Source of the DNA: Pyropia haitanensis
Taxonomy: Eukaryota; Rhodophyta; Bangiophyceae; Bangiales; Bangiaceae
Direction: 5' to 3'
Assembly (NCBI GenBank): GCA_008729055.1
Contig: SDUX01000004.1
Coordinates: 1,612,001 to 1,676,000 of the forward strand
Length of the DNA: 64,000 bases
The notes under the pieces are model-generated. The model was not told where the DNA came from. It saw only the letters and a list, made by a program, of their open reading frames with translations, and ran no database searches. Shown here piece by piece: positions 1 to 10,221 of this stretch (position 1 is the first letter of the stretch; every line of letters begins with the position of its first letter). A program made the translations under genes and the position numbers.

Positions 1-166
1 CGGGGCGGGGTATAAGAGCACCCGGCCGCGCACCTGAGTGCCGGGCGCCCTCGGCCCGGCAGACTAGACATTGGAACTCGCCACCCCGCGTTGGGGTGTC
101 GGGTCGCCGGTGTCTGGCCTCGTGGGGTACACTGCGTTTTTCTCCACATCCTCGCCGATACTCACA
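1..166 (+). repeat. 5' LTR of copia copy A, 3' portion
   Basis: These bases match 7582-7747 of the complete LTR in copy B. They include the TATA-like sequence near position 11 and end in the CA terminus (ACTCACA) at 166. Confidence 0.9.
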
Positions 167-903
167 ATCGCGATTTCCGTGCCGGCGAGCAGGACGCGCG
201 TTGCACCGCCGGGCGCGCCGGGTGTGCTGGGGTTGCCCGTGCGTGCGTGCATTGCGAGACACCGCGTTGCCCCTGTGCGGACGCTTTCCGATTACCCTGC
301 CCCTCCCCCGTAACGGGTCTTGACTCCCCCACGACGTGGGGGTTCCTTTCCTTGGGGGAGGCTTGGTCACGTTGATCTGGCGCGTGGCTCGTCCTCTTTC
401 GGGGAAGGCATTGCCGCTGAAACCTGGAGTCGGGTCGCCCGTGTCGAGGCCAGTGACGGAGGTGTGCGTGTGGCGACCCGGGAGAGCGACGAGGCAGATT
501 TCCCTTGCACTAGCGGACGGGCACACTGGTACCACACGTGCGCGTCTCGGTGTGTAGCTCCGTGCGGGCCAACGCGAGTGCCGCGGCGTGCGCGTACGTG
601 CTCGTGTACTTGCGGGAGCTGGACCTTGGTGTGCGGGGGGAGCTGGACCTTGGTGTGCGGGGGGAGCTGGACCTCGGCGTGCGGGGGGGAGCTGGACCTC
701 GGTGTGCGTGGGGGGACACTCGATTGCTTGTGTCAATTGGGGGGTGGGCCGGTTCGCGTGGCCCTCGCGCCCTGGATCAACACAAGAAGGCACAAGGTCA
801 AGGTCAAGCCCAAGATCAAGGTGGTGGTCAAGGTCAAGCCCAAGACCAAGGTGGTGGTCAAGGTCAAGCACGACTTTGAGAGGACCCTGTTGCGCTTGTC
901 GCC

Positions 904-2639
904 ATGTCAACCGAAAGTAACCCCCCTCCGGCTTTTATGCCTCGCGCAATCATGGCGCAAATGTCCGAGATGCAGCAGGGGCTGATCATGGCCGTGCGTG
1001 CACTGACTGCGGACGCAGAAGAGGACCAAGTCACCGGAGAAGAGTTGCGGGCGCAACTGGCGGACCTGTACCCGCCCACGGTCCTCTTGGGCCCTGACAT
1101 GATGCGCCAACCTTTCATCCATCAGCAGCTGCTAGCCTGGCTTCGCACCCACGAAGTCTACCTCGGGGGACTGAAGACATGCGGAGCGTCAAGCGGCTCG
1201 CTGCTACGCTGTATCCGGCTGGTGGGGACAAGGTGGCGGCACAGCAGATATTGGCCAACATTGACAACTGCAACGAGAGCCTGTGCCGGTACGCCACCGC
1301 GCCGGGGGCGTATGGTCGGACTGCCGGCCCAGAGGGGTTTGTGTCCACTCCTCCCTCTGGGGCTCGCTCTGCTGCTCTTGCCGACGCTTCGGCAGCAAGT
1401 GACGACCGCGACGACGTCCCGCCGCCCAACCTGGGGACCCAAGACGCCCGGTCGGGACTGCCACCGCTCGCGTCGTTTGGGCGCCCAGCGAACCAGGGGA
1501 ACGTCGCGGGCGGTCGACCCCAGATTGACCTAGGGCCGACGCACTCGGGGCATGGGGCGGACTCTATGGATGCGACGGACAACACCTTGGCGCACCGCAT
1601 CTCGCTACGCTTTAAGGACAGCAGCTCCAAGTTCTCTGGTGACCCCAACGAGTGCCTCGACGATTTCGTGGCCGATTATGAGCTGGTGTGCCGCGACTAC
1701 GGGCTGTCACGCATGCAGATGCTGCGTTACTTCTACAACCTCCTTAGTGGCGACGCGAAGCGATTCTACCTAAACGAGCTCGTCCATGTCGTTGACACCT
1801 ACGATTCGATGGTCATGCGCCTCCGAAACGAGTACCACTCCGACGTGCGCCAGAGCCAGGCGCGCAACAAGCTGGCGTCCTTGCGCATGAAGGCGTTTGA
1901 GTCCAAGGGAATGTCGGTCGAGGCGGCGTTGACGTCGACGTACCAGGCGGTCCTAACGGGCTCAAAGCTTCTCCCACCGTCGCACTCCGGTGAGGTGTTT
2001 CGAGTTGAATATCTTCGAGATGCGGTGGTTGGCTACGATTGGGCCACGGAGCCGTTGAGCCGTGTATCCACTCACAAGCTCGGGTTCCAGAAGCTGTATG
2101 GAGAGCTGCAGGCCGCCCTCTTCCAGCACCAGGAGGCCAAGCGTGCTCGGATCCAGGACGCCGCGTCGGGCGTCGCCACCAAGATGGACGACGACAACGA
2201 GGTCAGCACGTTTTATCAAGGCCAAGGCCGGTATGAGCGCAAGCATGTGGGAGTTGGGAACCGTGCTGTGCAGCAGTCGACGGGGCGATTTAACCCCCTC
2301 TCAATTATGGGGTGTTTCAATTGTGACAACCCCAAGCACACCATCAACGACTGCCCGCTGCCGCGGGACGTCGCGCGAGCTGCCCTTAAGCGCCTCGAGT
2401 ACCTGTCCAAGCGCAAGGCGGGGCGGGGCGCAACTGCTCAAGTACTGTTTGAGCTATGCACGCAGATTAACGAGACTGCTGCCACGGTAGCAGAGGCGGT
2501 CAACTCGGAGGAGGATGCCCCCAAACCACCGGAAGATCTCGAGCCCGACACACTCTTTGCTGCTCTGGTGAGTGGGTCTGCTACTGTCGACGCGGAAGAA
2601 GGCGACAATGATGGGCAGGTTTTTGCTCAGAGGGATTGA
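904..2639 (+). pseudogene. gag: copia gag of copy A, interrupted by one frameshift
   Basis: This is the same Gag as the intact 8485-10221 copy (a 578-residue nucleocapsid precursor). The frame opens at ATG 904. A run of six G in copy B is five G here (about 1164-1168), which shifts the frame and ends the first ORF at 1533. The rest of Gag continues in another frame to 2639 and keeps the CCHC knuckle (CFNCDNPKHTINDC). Because the two copies are otherwise indistinguishable, the break is more likely a homopolymer assembly error than an inactivating mutation. Confidence 0.85.
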
Positions 2640-3435
2640 CTAGTCGACCTTCCCTCAAGCACAGACTCAAGCGTCCACCCGACATATTTGTCGACAAGGA
2701 GATCATCACTTTACTGGACAAGGCCGAGAGATTCGAGGGTGCCTGCATGGACATCGGAGCGGAGAAGACGGTTGTCGGCAAGAGGCAGGCTGAGGCCTAC
2801 CTTGCGAGCCACAACCCGGGTGTGACGCTGGGCAACAAGAGCGGGATGGTGTACCGGTTCGGTGGCGGGCGACATCCGTGTGTCGGGACGGTGGCGGTGC
2901 GCATACCCATCACCGACAGCTTCATGATTTTGATTGAGATCGACGTGGTGGCTATCAACGTGCCGCTACTATTGGGACTTGACTTCCTCGACAGGCACAA
3001 CATGTACGTGAACAACACAACCAACCGGCTCGTGTGCGTGAACGAGGGCATCCAAGTACCGTTGGTGCGCAAGATGGGGCACATTTTCTTCGAGTGGGAG
3101 GCGGAGATACTATACACCTTCCCGGAGCTGCAGCGCATTCACAAGCACTTTTTCCACGCCAACTCGGAGCGACTGTACGCTCTCATGAGGCGGGCCAAGA
3201 TTGACGACGCGGTGCCGCTGACCCTCAAGCAGCTGCAGGATGTCGCTGACGCCTGTGACGTCTGTCAGCGCCTAGGGAAGGAGCCCAACCGCTTTAGGTG
3301 GCACTCCCCCACGAGGACGTGTGCTTCAACCGGCTAGTGCTGTTGGACCTCATGTTTCTGGAGGGGGAGGCCGTTCTACATGTGGTGGACGCCGACACCC
3401 TCTGGAGCGCGCCGGTTTTATGGGCGATGGCCAGA
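2636..3435 (+). pseudogene. pol: copia pol of copy A, N-terminal part only
   Basis: This encodes the protease region (M-D-I-G-A motif), the HHCC zinc-binding region and the first residues of integrase, as in copy B. Two further single-G losses relative to copy B (GGG to GG near 3297 and GG to G near 3411) break the frame before the N gap. RT and RNase H are absent from the window for this copy. Confidence 0.8.
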
Positions 3436-3934
3436 NNNNNNNNNNNNNNNNNNNNNNNNNNNNNNNNNNNNNNNNNNNNNNNNNNNNNNNNNNNNNNNNN
3501 NNNNNNNNNNNNNNNNNNNNNNNNNNNNNNNNNNNNNNNNNNNNNNNNNNNNNNNNNNNNNNNNNNNNNNNNNNNNNNNNNNNNNNNNNNNNNNNNNNNN
3601 NNNNNNNNNNNNNNNNNNNNNNNNNNNNNNNNNNNNNNNNNNNNNNNNNNNNNNNNNNNNNNNNNNNNNNNNNNNNNNNNNNNNNNNNNNNNNNNNNNNN
3701 NNNNNNNNNNNNNNNNNNNNNNNNNNNNNNNNNNNNNNNNNNNNNNNNNNNNNNNNNNNNNNNNNNNNNNNNNNNNNNNNNNNNNNNNNNNNNNNNNNNN
3801 NNNNNNNNNNNNNNNNNNNNNNNNNNNNNNNNNNNNNNNNNNNNNNNNNNNNNNNNNNNNNNNNNNNNNNNNNNNNNNNNNNNNNNNNNNNNNNNNNNNN
3901 NNNNNNNNNNNNNNNNNNNNNNNNNNNNNNNNNN
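3436..3934. other. assembly gap (499 N)
   Basis: A run of undetermined bases. It separates copia copy A from unrelated GC-rich sequence, so roughly 3 kb or more of copia (RT, RNase H, 3' LTR) is missing here or copy A is misplaced. The gap length is probably nominal. Confidence 0.99.
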
Positions 3935-6001
3935 GCGGCGTCGGCGACGGCGCCCGTAGGGACGATGGGAGCATGGGTAGCACCGCCGCCGCGCGGGCGG
4001 GGGGCCCGCGTCGCCGTGTCTGGCGTCGGCGACGCCGACCGTAGGGTCGTGGGCAGCATCGGCAGGTCTGGCAGCGGTGGGGTGACCCGCCCGCTGGCGG
4101 CCGCCCGGGGGGGGTCGCGCGCCGCCATTGGTGTGGATGGTGCGGAGGACATCGGCAGGCATCGCCGCGGGTGGCATGGGCAGCGCCTCTTGGACGGCGG
4201 GCGCGACGGCTGCCGCCGCGTCGGCGGCGGGAGGGGGCGGCGGCGGCGGCGGCGGCGGCGTTGGCGGGCTGTCGGGCTCCTGGACAGCCGACTCGACGGG
4301 CTCCTCCTCTGGCTGCGCGGCCCGTCGCCAGCTATCGTCGGGGGCGCCCGCCACCACGACGGGCATGGGCGGCAAGCCGCCACCGCGGCGCGGCGCCGCC
4401 CCCTCATCCGCGGCGGGCCGCGCCGGTGGCGGCGGCGGTGCCGCCCCCTCGGCCGACCACCGCGGCGACGTTGCTGCCGATGACGACAGCACCTCCTCAT
4501 CGTCCACCACCACCGCGTCATCGTCCAGGTAGGACGACGCCGGGCCGCCGCCCACGCTCGACGCCCACGTCGCCGACGGGTCGTCGGCGGGCAGCCCGTC
4601 GGTGGCGGCGAGGGAGCCCCGGCCGTGGCGCGTCGACGAGCCAAGGATGGACGACGCAAACGTGGCCGGGCGTCGTCCTCATCCTCGTCGCCGGCGCCCG
4701 TGCCGCCAAACGACGACCGTGGCAGGCCCGACGCGCCGAGCGCAGACGAGCCGTACGTGAGCGTCCCGTCCTCGTCGCTGTCCACGCCCACTGGCGCGGT
4801 CGTAACGCGCGGCGGCCGCCCGCCGCGACCACCGCCGCGGCGGCGGTCGCCGCGCCCGCGCCCGTCTCCCCCTCTGACTCGCCATCGTCCGTGTAGGCCG
4901 ACACCGAGTCTTCGTCGGCCGCCGACGACGACGACCGCCGCGGCCCGCACGCGACGTTGTCGTCCACCTGGATGACCGCCCGGTCCGCATCGTCACAGTC
5001 GGGCTCGACGACGCCCGCCCAGGCGGGCGCCGCGGCACGCGGCGAGCGCGGCGGCGGCGCGCCGTCGCCGTCGCGGCCGGCGACCTTGGTAAACCCGCCG
5101 CCGCCGGGGTAGGCCGCCGCGAGCGCGGCAACGCGGCCCATGGGCGGAGCGCCCGCCGTCGCGCCACCGCCGGCGCCGCCCAGCCCCCCCCAGGTGTCAC
5201 CCTCTGCGGCCTCCCCCTCCGACCCCGACGGCGTGTCGCCCTCGCCCTGTGTGTAGGCGCTCTCCGAGTCGCTGTCCCCGTCCCCCGCGGGCACGTCACA
5301 CGCGGCATCGTCCACGGGCACCACCGCCCGGTCCTCGTCTGCGCAGTCCTCCTCCACCACGCCGCCCCACGGGTTGGCCGCCGCCGCGGTCGACGGCGCG
5401 GCCCAGCCGGGCACCGGCGGCGGCGTCAGCACGTGCGTCGACGAGGTGGACGAGTAGGACGCTGCCGACGGCAAGCCCCCACGCGCCGCCGCCGCGCCCG
5501 CCGCCGCCGCCGCTGCCGCGGCGGCCGTCATCCTGCTGCCCGACACGCCCGCCACCGGCGGTGGCGGCGGCGGTAGCGGCGGCGGTGGCGTCGGCGGCGA
5601 CGGCGGCGGGGAGGTCTCGCGGCGGCCACCCAGCAGCGGCGCTCCCCGCGCGGCGCCAATCCCCACCGCCGACGCTGTCGCGGTCGTCGTCGTCGTTGTC
5701 GTCGTCGTCGTCACGCGGGTGACCTCGGCGGTGACGGCGGTGGTGGTGACGGCCGCGGCGGCCGGCGCGGGGGGTGGCGGCGGCGGCGGCGGCGGCGCGG
5801 CCGCGGCGGCGGCGTCCCCCCGCCCTCCCCCAGGCCCGGCAGGTCACCGGGCCCAAACGACGGTAGCGCCGACGACGCGGTAGCGCCCGACACGGCCGCC
5901 TCCCACCGGGCGGTGAGGGAGGTGACGCCCCGCCGCGTCGCGGCGGCGGGCGTCCATGTGTCCCCGACGGACGAGGCGGCCGACTCGACGCGGCTGTCCA
6001 T
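3935..6001 (-). pseudogene. hypothetical protein with acidic repeats, frame-broken, truncated by gap
   Basis: I do not recognise this protein. On the minus strand an ATG at 6001 opens a frame (MDSRVESAASSVGDTW) that is lost around 5800 and continues in another frame from about 5714 down to about 4830. It then shifts again to frames giving VGVDSDEDGTLTYGSSALGA (about 4780) and SSYLDDDAVVVDDEE (about 4520). Two clear internal repeats carry the pattern W-[GA]-G-V-V-E-x-D-C-x-D-x-D-R-A-V (about 5300-5370 and 4950-5020), each followed by an acidic Ser/Tyr stretch containing SAYT. A third, weaker repeat lies near 4500. The repetition of a non-trivial motif in one consistent strand supports coding. 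The frame changes fall near G/C runs, so introns or indel errors are both possible. The C-terminal end is lost in the gap. Confidence 0.42.
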
Positions 6002-7151
6002 GGGGGCGGGCGGGCGGCGGCTGCGTCAGGAACGAGCAAAAAAAAAAAAAAAAAGAAAGAAAAGCCGCAACGACCTTGGGAGGGGGGCGGGGGCGGGGGA
6101 GCAGAGCGTGACAAATGGGGACACGCCGTCAAGGCGGCGCCAGAGGAGGAGCAAGAGGTGCGACGGGTGCCGCTCTCTCAAGGCGGCGCGTGCCGCGATC
6201 GACCGCCACGGGCGGGAGTGGGCGAGAGCCGAGCGAGGGAAGGAGGTGAACGGGGCGACGGCCGCCGCCACGCGCCGCACGCGAACACCCTGTCGGAGCG
6301 GCAAGCGCACCCGCCCCGGTCGCGCCGGCCAGCCACGCCGACGCCTACAGCACACGCACCCGGCCGCACGGCTCGCGCGTCCGCCGCCCCCACCGCCACC
6401 ACCCCCACCCCCACCACACCCGTGGCCACGGCGCGCGACCCGACGCGCCCACACAGGCCGTGCCGCCGCCGCCGCCGCCGCCGCCCCCCCCCCACCGCCG
6501 CAGCCGCACCGCCCCCCCGGTCGCGCCGCGCCAGCCGGCCGTGGCGGTGGCGCGCGCGCGCGACCGCGGCTGCCGCGGCCGAGGGCGGCGGCGGTGGCGA
6601 TGGCGGCGGCGGTGGCGGGCGCGGCCAGCCGCAGCCAGCCGCCGCCGCCAACGCGGCGTCCGCGGGGTGGCGGGCGCCGCGCCGCGGATCCGCGCCAGCG
6701 CTCGCGGCGCCAGGCGGGGCACCCCCCCCCCCCCCCTCCCCCCCCCAGGCCACCCCCAGGCCACCCCCAGGCCACCCCGACGCCCATCGCCTCCTCCACC
6801 AACCCCCCCACCGTCCACCCGCAGACGCCGCACGCCACCGCACGCGACACCGCGTTGACAGTCGCAGCGACCACGCGGCTGGGGGGGGCGGAGGGGGAGG
6901 CGGTGCCGCCCCCTCCTCGCCACCACGCGCGGTGCAGACGGGCCGCGTGGCGGCGCTGCGGGCAGCGGCCGCGGCGGGCAGCCGGGCCAGCCGCACCCCC
7001 CCAAAGGCAACGTCGCCAGTGGTGGTGGGTGGGCGGGCGGGGGCCCCGCGCGGCGGCGAGGGTCCCCCCGGTGCTCGCCGGCGATACGTGGGCGCCCCCG
7101 GCGGCCACGCCGGGGGCGGGCCCAAAGGTGGGAGCCGCCTCGGGCGGGGCG
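6002..7151. other. GC-rich low-complexity stretch without a supportable gene
   Basis: The region has a 16-base A run near 6040, C-rich runs, and a short tandem repeat of about 10 bp (CCCCAGGCCA type, near 6745-6780). Long open frames exist on both strands but encode only Arg/Pro/Ala-rich low-complexity text. The part next to 6001 could contain the promoter of the minus-strand gene to the left. Confidence 0.5.
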
Positions 7152-7156
7152 CGCGC

Positions 7157-7747
7157 TGTGATTACGCCGCTGCGGGGGGGGCGTGCGCTGCCCCGCACCC
7201 TCGTGCCGCGCGGCGAGGCGAGACTCGGACCCAGCCATGTGACCGATGATTGGGCGCTGGACCGGATCCTGCCAAGATTGTGGGGGACACGCGTTTGCGT
7301 TTGGTCAGACCTCGGCGGGGTGTGACCGAACATCAATGATGTTTGGTCAAACCCCCGGTGATGGCTGACAGATTGGGTCGGGCCGATTGGCTCGATTATG
7401 TGTTTCGCCAGGCCGTGATTGGCCGGTTTGTGCATTGTTTTGCTTGAGTGGAAGGGGGTGATTCGCGGGTGTTGTCCACAATAGGTGGGCTGATGGCCGT
7501 GTGGAGAGGGGGGGCTAGACTTGCGTCTGTGGGCGTGTCGGGGGCGCTCACCGCCGCGTGCGGCGGACCTGCCGCCGCGTGCGGGGCGGGGTATAAGAGC
7601 ACCCGGCCGCGCACCTGAGTGCCGGGCGCCCTCGGCCCGGCAGACTAGACATTGGAACTCGCCACCCCGCGTTGGGGTGTCGGGTCGCCGGTGTCTGGCC
7701 TCGTGGGGTACACTGCGTTTTTCTCCACATCCTCGCCGATACTCACA
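7157..7747 (+). repeat. 5' LTR of copia copy B
   Basis: 591 bp with TG...CA termini; it reads as identical to 13441-14031. It contains a TATA box (GTATAAGAG, 7591-7599) preceded by GC-rich sequence, so it is the likely promoter for the genomic RNA. Palindromic CCGCCGCGTGCGG-type motifs lie just upstream of the TATA box. Confidence 0.95.
7591..7599 (+). promoter_or_regulatory. TATA box in copia 5' LTR
   Basis: GTATAAGAG is an isolated AT-rich core in a very GC-rich LTR, about 150 bp before the LTR end, as expected for the U3/R promoter. The same motif occurs in the 3' LTR (13875-13883) and in copy A near position 10. Confidence 0.6.
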
Positions 7748-8196
7748 ATCGCGATTTCCGTGCCGGCGAGCAGGACGCGCGTTGCACCGCCGGGCGCGCC
7801 GGGTGTGCTGGGGTTGCCCGTGCGTGCGTGCATTGCGAGACACCGCGTTGCCCCTGTGCGGACGCTTTCCGATTACCCTGCCCCTCCCCCGTAACGGGTC
7901 TTGACTCCCCCACGACGTGGGGGTTCCTTTCCTTGGGGGAGGCTTGGTCACGTTGATCTGGCGCGTGGCTCGTCCTCTTTCGGGGAAGGCATTGCCGCTG
8001 AAACCTGGAGTCGGGTCGCCCGTGTCGAGGCCAGTGACGGAGGTGTGCGTGTGGCGACCCGGGAGAGCGACGAGGCAGATTTCCCTTGCACTAGCGGACG
8101 GGCACACTGGTACCACACGTGCGCGTCTCGGTGTGTAGCTCCGTGCGGGCCAACGCGAGTGCCGCGGCGTGCGCGTACGTGCTCGTGTACTTGCGG

Positions 8197-8294
8197 GAGC
8201 TGGACCTTGGTGTGCGGGGGGAGCTGGACCTTGGTGTGCGGGGGGAGCTGGACCTCGGCGTGCGGGGGGGAGCTGGACCTCGGTGTGCGTGGGG
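8197..8294 (+). repeat. tandem repeat in copia leader (GGGAGCTGGACC units)
   Basis: Four imperfect tandem units of about 25-27 bp, each containing GAGCTGGACCT(T/C)GG, lie between the LTR and gag. The same array occurs in copy A at about 616-713. The function is unknown; it sits where packaging or translation signals of an LTR element would be. Confidence 0.75.
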
Positions 8295-8373
8295 GGACAC
8301 TCGATTGCTTGTGTCAATTGGGGGGTGGGCCGGTTCGCGTGGCCCTCGCGCCCTGGATCAACACAAGAAGGCA

Positions 8374-8455
8374 CAAGGTCAAGGTCAAGCCCAAGATCAA
8401 GGTGGTGGTCAAGGTCAAGCCCAAGACCAAGGTGGTGGTCAAGGTCAAGCACGAC
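8374..8455 (+). repeat. tandem repeat in copia leader (AAGGTCAAGCCCAAG units)
   Basis: A purine-rich array just upstream of the gag ATG, built of two approximately 35-bp units (AAGGTCAAGCCCAAGA...CAAGGTGGTGGTC). It has a match in copy A at about 793-874. No coding role is evident. Confidence 0.75.
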
Positions 8456-8484
8456 TTTGAGAGGACCCTGTTGCGCTTGTCGCC

Positions 8485-10221
8485 ATGTCAACCGAAAGTA
8501 ACCCCCCTCCGGCTTTTATGCCTCGCGCAATCATGGCGCAAATGTCCGAGATGCAGCAGGGGCTGATCATGGCCGTGCGTGCACTGACTGCGGACGCAGA
8601 AGAGGACCAAGTCACCGGAGAAGAGTTGCGGGCGCAACTGGCGGACCTGTACCCGCCCACGGTCCTCTTGGGCCCTGACATGATGCGCCAACCTTTCATC
8701 CATCAGCAGCTGCTAGCCTGGCTTCGCACCCACGAAGTCTACCTCGGGGGGACTGAAGACATGCGGAGCGTCAAGCGGCTCGCTGCTACGCTGTATCCGG
8801 CTGGTGGGGACAAGGTGGCGGCACAGCAGATATTGGCCAACATTGACAACTGCAACGAGAGCCTGTGCCGGTACGCCACCGCGCCGGGGGCGTATGGTCG
8901 GACTGCCGGCCCAGAGGGGTTTGTGTCCACTCCTCCCTCTGGGGCTCGCTCTGCTGCTCTTGCCGACGCTTCGGCAGCAAGTGACGACCGCGACGACGTC
9001 CCGCCGCCCAACCTGGGGACCCAAGACGCCCGGTCGGGACTGCCACCGCTCGCGTCGTTTGGGCGCCCAGCGAACCAGGGGAACGTCGCGGGCGGTCGAC
9101 CCCAGATTGACCTAGGGCCGACGCACTCGGGGCATGGGGCGGACTCTATGGATGCGACGGACAACACCTTGGCGCACCGCATCTCGCTACGCTTTAAGGA
9201 CAGCAGCTCCAAGTTCTCTGGTGACCCCAACGAGTGCCTCGACGATTTCGTGGCCGATTATGAGCTGGTGTGCCGCGACTACGGGCTGTCACGCATGCAG
9301 ATGCTGCGTTACTTCTACAACCTCCTTAGTGGCGACGCGAAGCGATTCTACCTAAACGAGCTCGTCCATGTCGTTGACACCTACGATTCGATGGTCATGC
9401 GCCTCCGAAACGAGTACCACTCCGACGTGCGCCAGAGCCAGGCGCGCAACAAGCTGGCGTCCTTGCGCATGAAGGCGTTTGAGTCCAAGGGAATGTCGGT
9501 CGAGGCGGCGTTGACGTCGACGTACCAGGCGGTCCTAACGGGCTCAAAGCTTCTCCCACCGTCGCACTCCGGTGAGGTGTTTCGAGTTGAATATCTTCGA
9601 GATGCGGTGGTTGGCTACGATTGGGCCACGGAGCCGTTGAGCCGTGTATCCACTCACAAGCTCGGGTTCCAGAAGCTGTATGGAGAGCTGCAGGCCGCCC
9701 TCTTCCAGCACCAGGAGGCCAAGCGTGCTCGGATCCAGGACGCCGCGTCGGGCGTCGCCACCAAGATGGACGACGACAACGAGGTCAGCACGTTTTATCA
9801 AGGCCAAGGCCGGTATGAGCGCAAGCATGTGGGAGTTGGGAACCGTGCTGTGCAGCAGTCGACGGGGCGATTTAACCCCCTCTCAATTATGGGGTGTTTC
9901 AATTGTGACAACCCCAAGCACACCATCAACGACTGCCCGCTGCCGCGGGACGTCGCGCGAGCTGCCCTTAAGCGCCTCGAGTACCTGTCCAAGCGCAAGG
10001 CGGGGCGGGGCGCAACTGCTCAAGTACTGTTTGAGCTATGCACGCAGATTAACGAGACTGCTGCCACGGTAGCAGAGGCGGTCAACTCGGAGGAGGATGC
10101 CCCCAAACCACCGGAAGATCTCGAGCCCGACACACTCTTTGCTGCTCTGGTGAGTGGGTCTGCTACTGTCGACGCGGAAGAAGGCGACAATGATGGGCAG
10201 GTTTTTGCTCAGAGGGATTGA
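8485..10221 (+). CDS. gag: copia Gag polyprotein
   Basis: The 578-residue protein forms the virus-like particle and binds element RNA. The central half (about residues 200-390) resembles retrotransposon capsid regions (FSGDPNECLDDFVADYE and following), and a CCHC zinc knuckle, C-x2-C-x4-H-x4-C (CFNCDNPKHTINDC), lies near residue 475. The start is the first ATG after the leader repeats. The stop (TGA 10219-10221) overlaps the pol frame, so Gag and Pol are made from overlapping frames. The acidic C-terminal tail (DLEPDTLFAALVSG) follows the knuckle. Confidence 0.93.
   Translation: MSTESNPPPAFMPRAIMAQMSEMQQGLIMAVRALTADAEEDQVTGEELRAQLADLYPPTVLLGPDMMRQPFIHQQLLAWLRTHEVYLGGTEDMRSVKRLAATLYPAGGDKVAAQQILANIDNCNESLCRYATAPGAYGRTAGPEGFVSTPPSGARSAALADASAASDDRDDVPPPNLGTQDARSGLPPLASFGRPANQGNVAGGRPQIDLGPTHSGHGADSMDATDNTLAHRISLRFKDSSSKFSGDPNECLDDFVADYELVCRDYGLSRMQMLRYFYNLLSGDAKRFYLNELVHVVDTYDSMVMRLRNEYHSDVRQSQARNKLASLRMKAFESKGMSVEAALTSTYQAVLTGSKLLPPSHSGEVFRVEYLRDAVVGYDWATEPLSRVSTHKLGFQKLYGELQAALFQHQEAKRARIQDAASGVATKMDDDNEVSTFYQGQGRYERKHVGVGNRAVQQSTGRFNPLSIMGCFNCDNPKHTINDCPLPRDVARAALKRLEYLSKRKAGRGATAQVLFELCTQINETAATVAEAVNSEEDAPKPPEDLEPDTLFAALVSGSATVDAEEGDNDGQVFAQRD

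Larger units (their letters stand above)
1..3435 (+). mobile_element. Ty1/copia retrotransposon, copy A (partial, runs into assembly gap)
   Basis: This stretch is colinear with copy B starting at 7582 and appears identical to it except for three single-G losses (near 1168, 3297 and 3411). It holds the last 166 bases of a 5' LTR, the leader, gag, and the first part of pol (protease and the start of integrase), then stops at the N gap. The upstream part of its LTR lies outside the window. No 3' LTR for this copy is seen after the gap: the sequence from 3935 on is not copia. The element is therefore either truncated by the gap or duplicated by misassembly. Confidence 0.92.

Noticed and set aside
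7748..7775. tRNA primer-binding site after the copia 5' LTR
   Set aside because: The bases after the LTR do not match the usual initiator-Met half-tRNA pattern, and I cannot assign another tRNA without a search.
6026..8491. 821-codon minus-strand open frame crossing the copia 5' LTR
   Set aside because: It runs antisense through the LTR and leader into unrelated flank; GC-rich sequence lacks stops by composition. No domain is seen.
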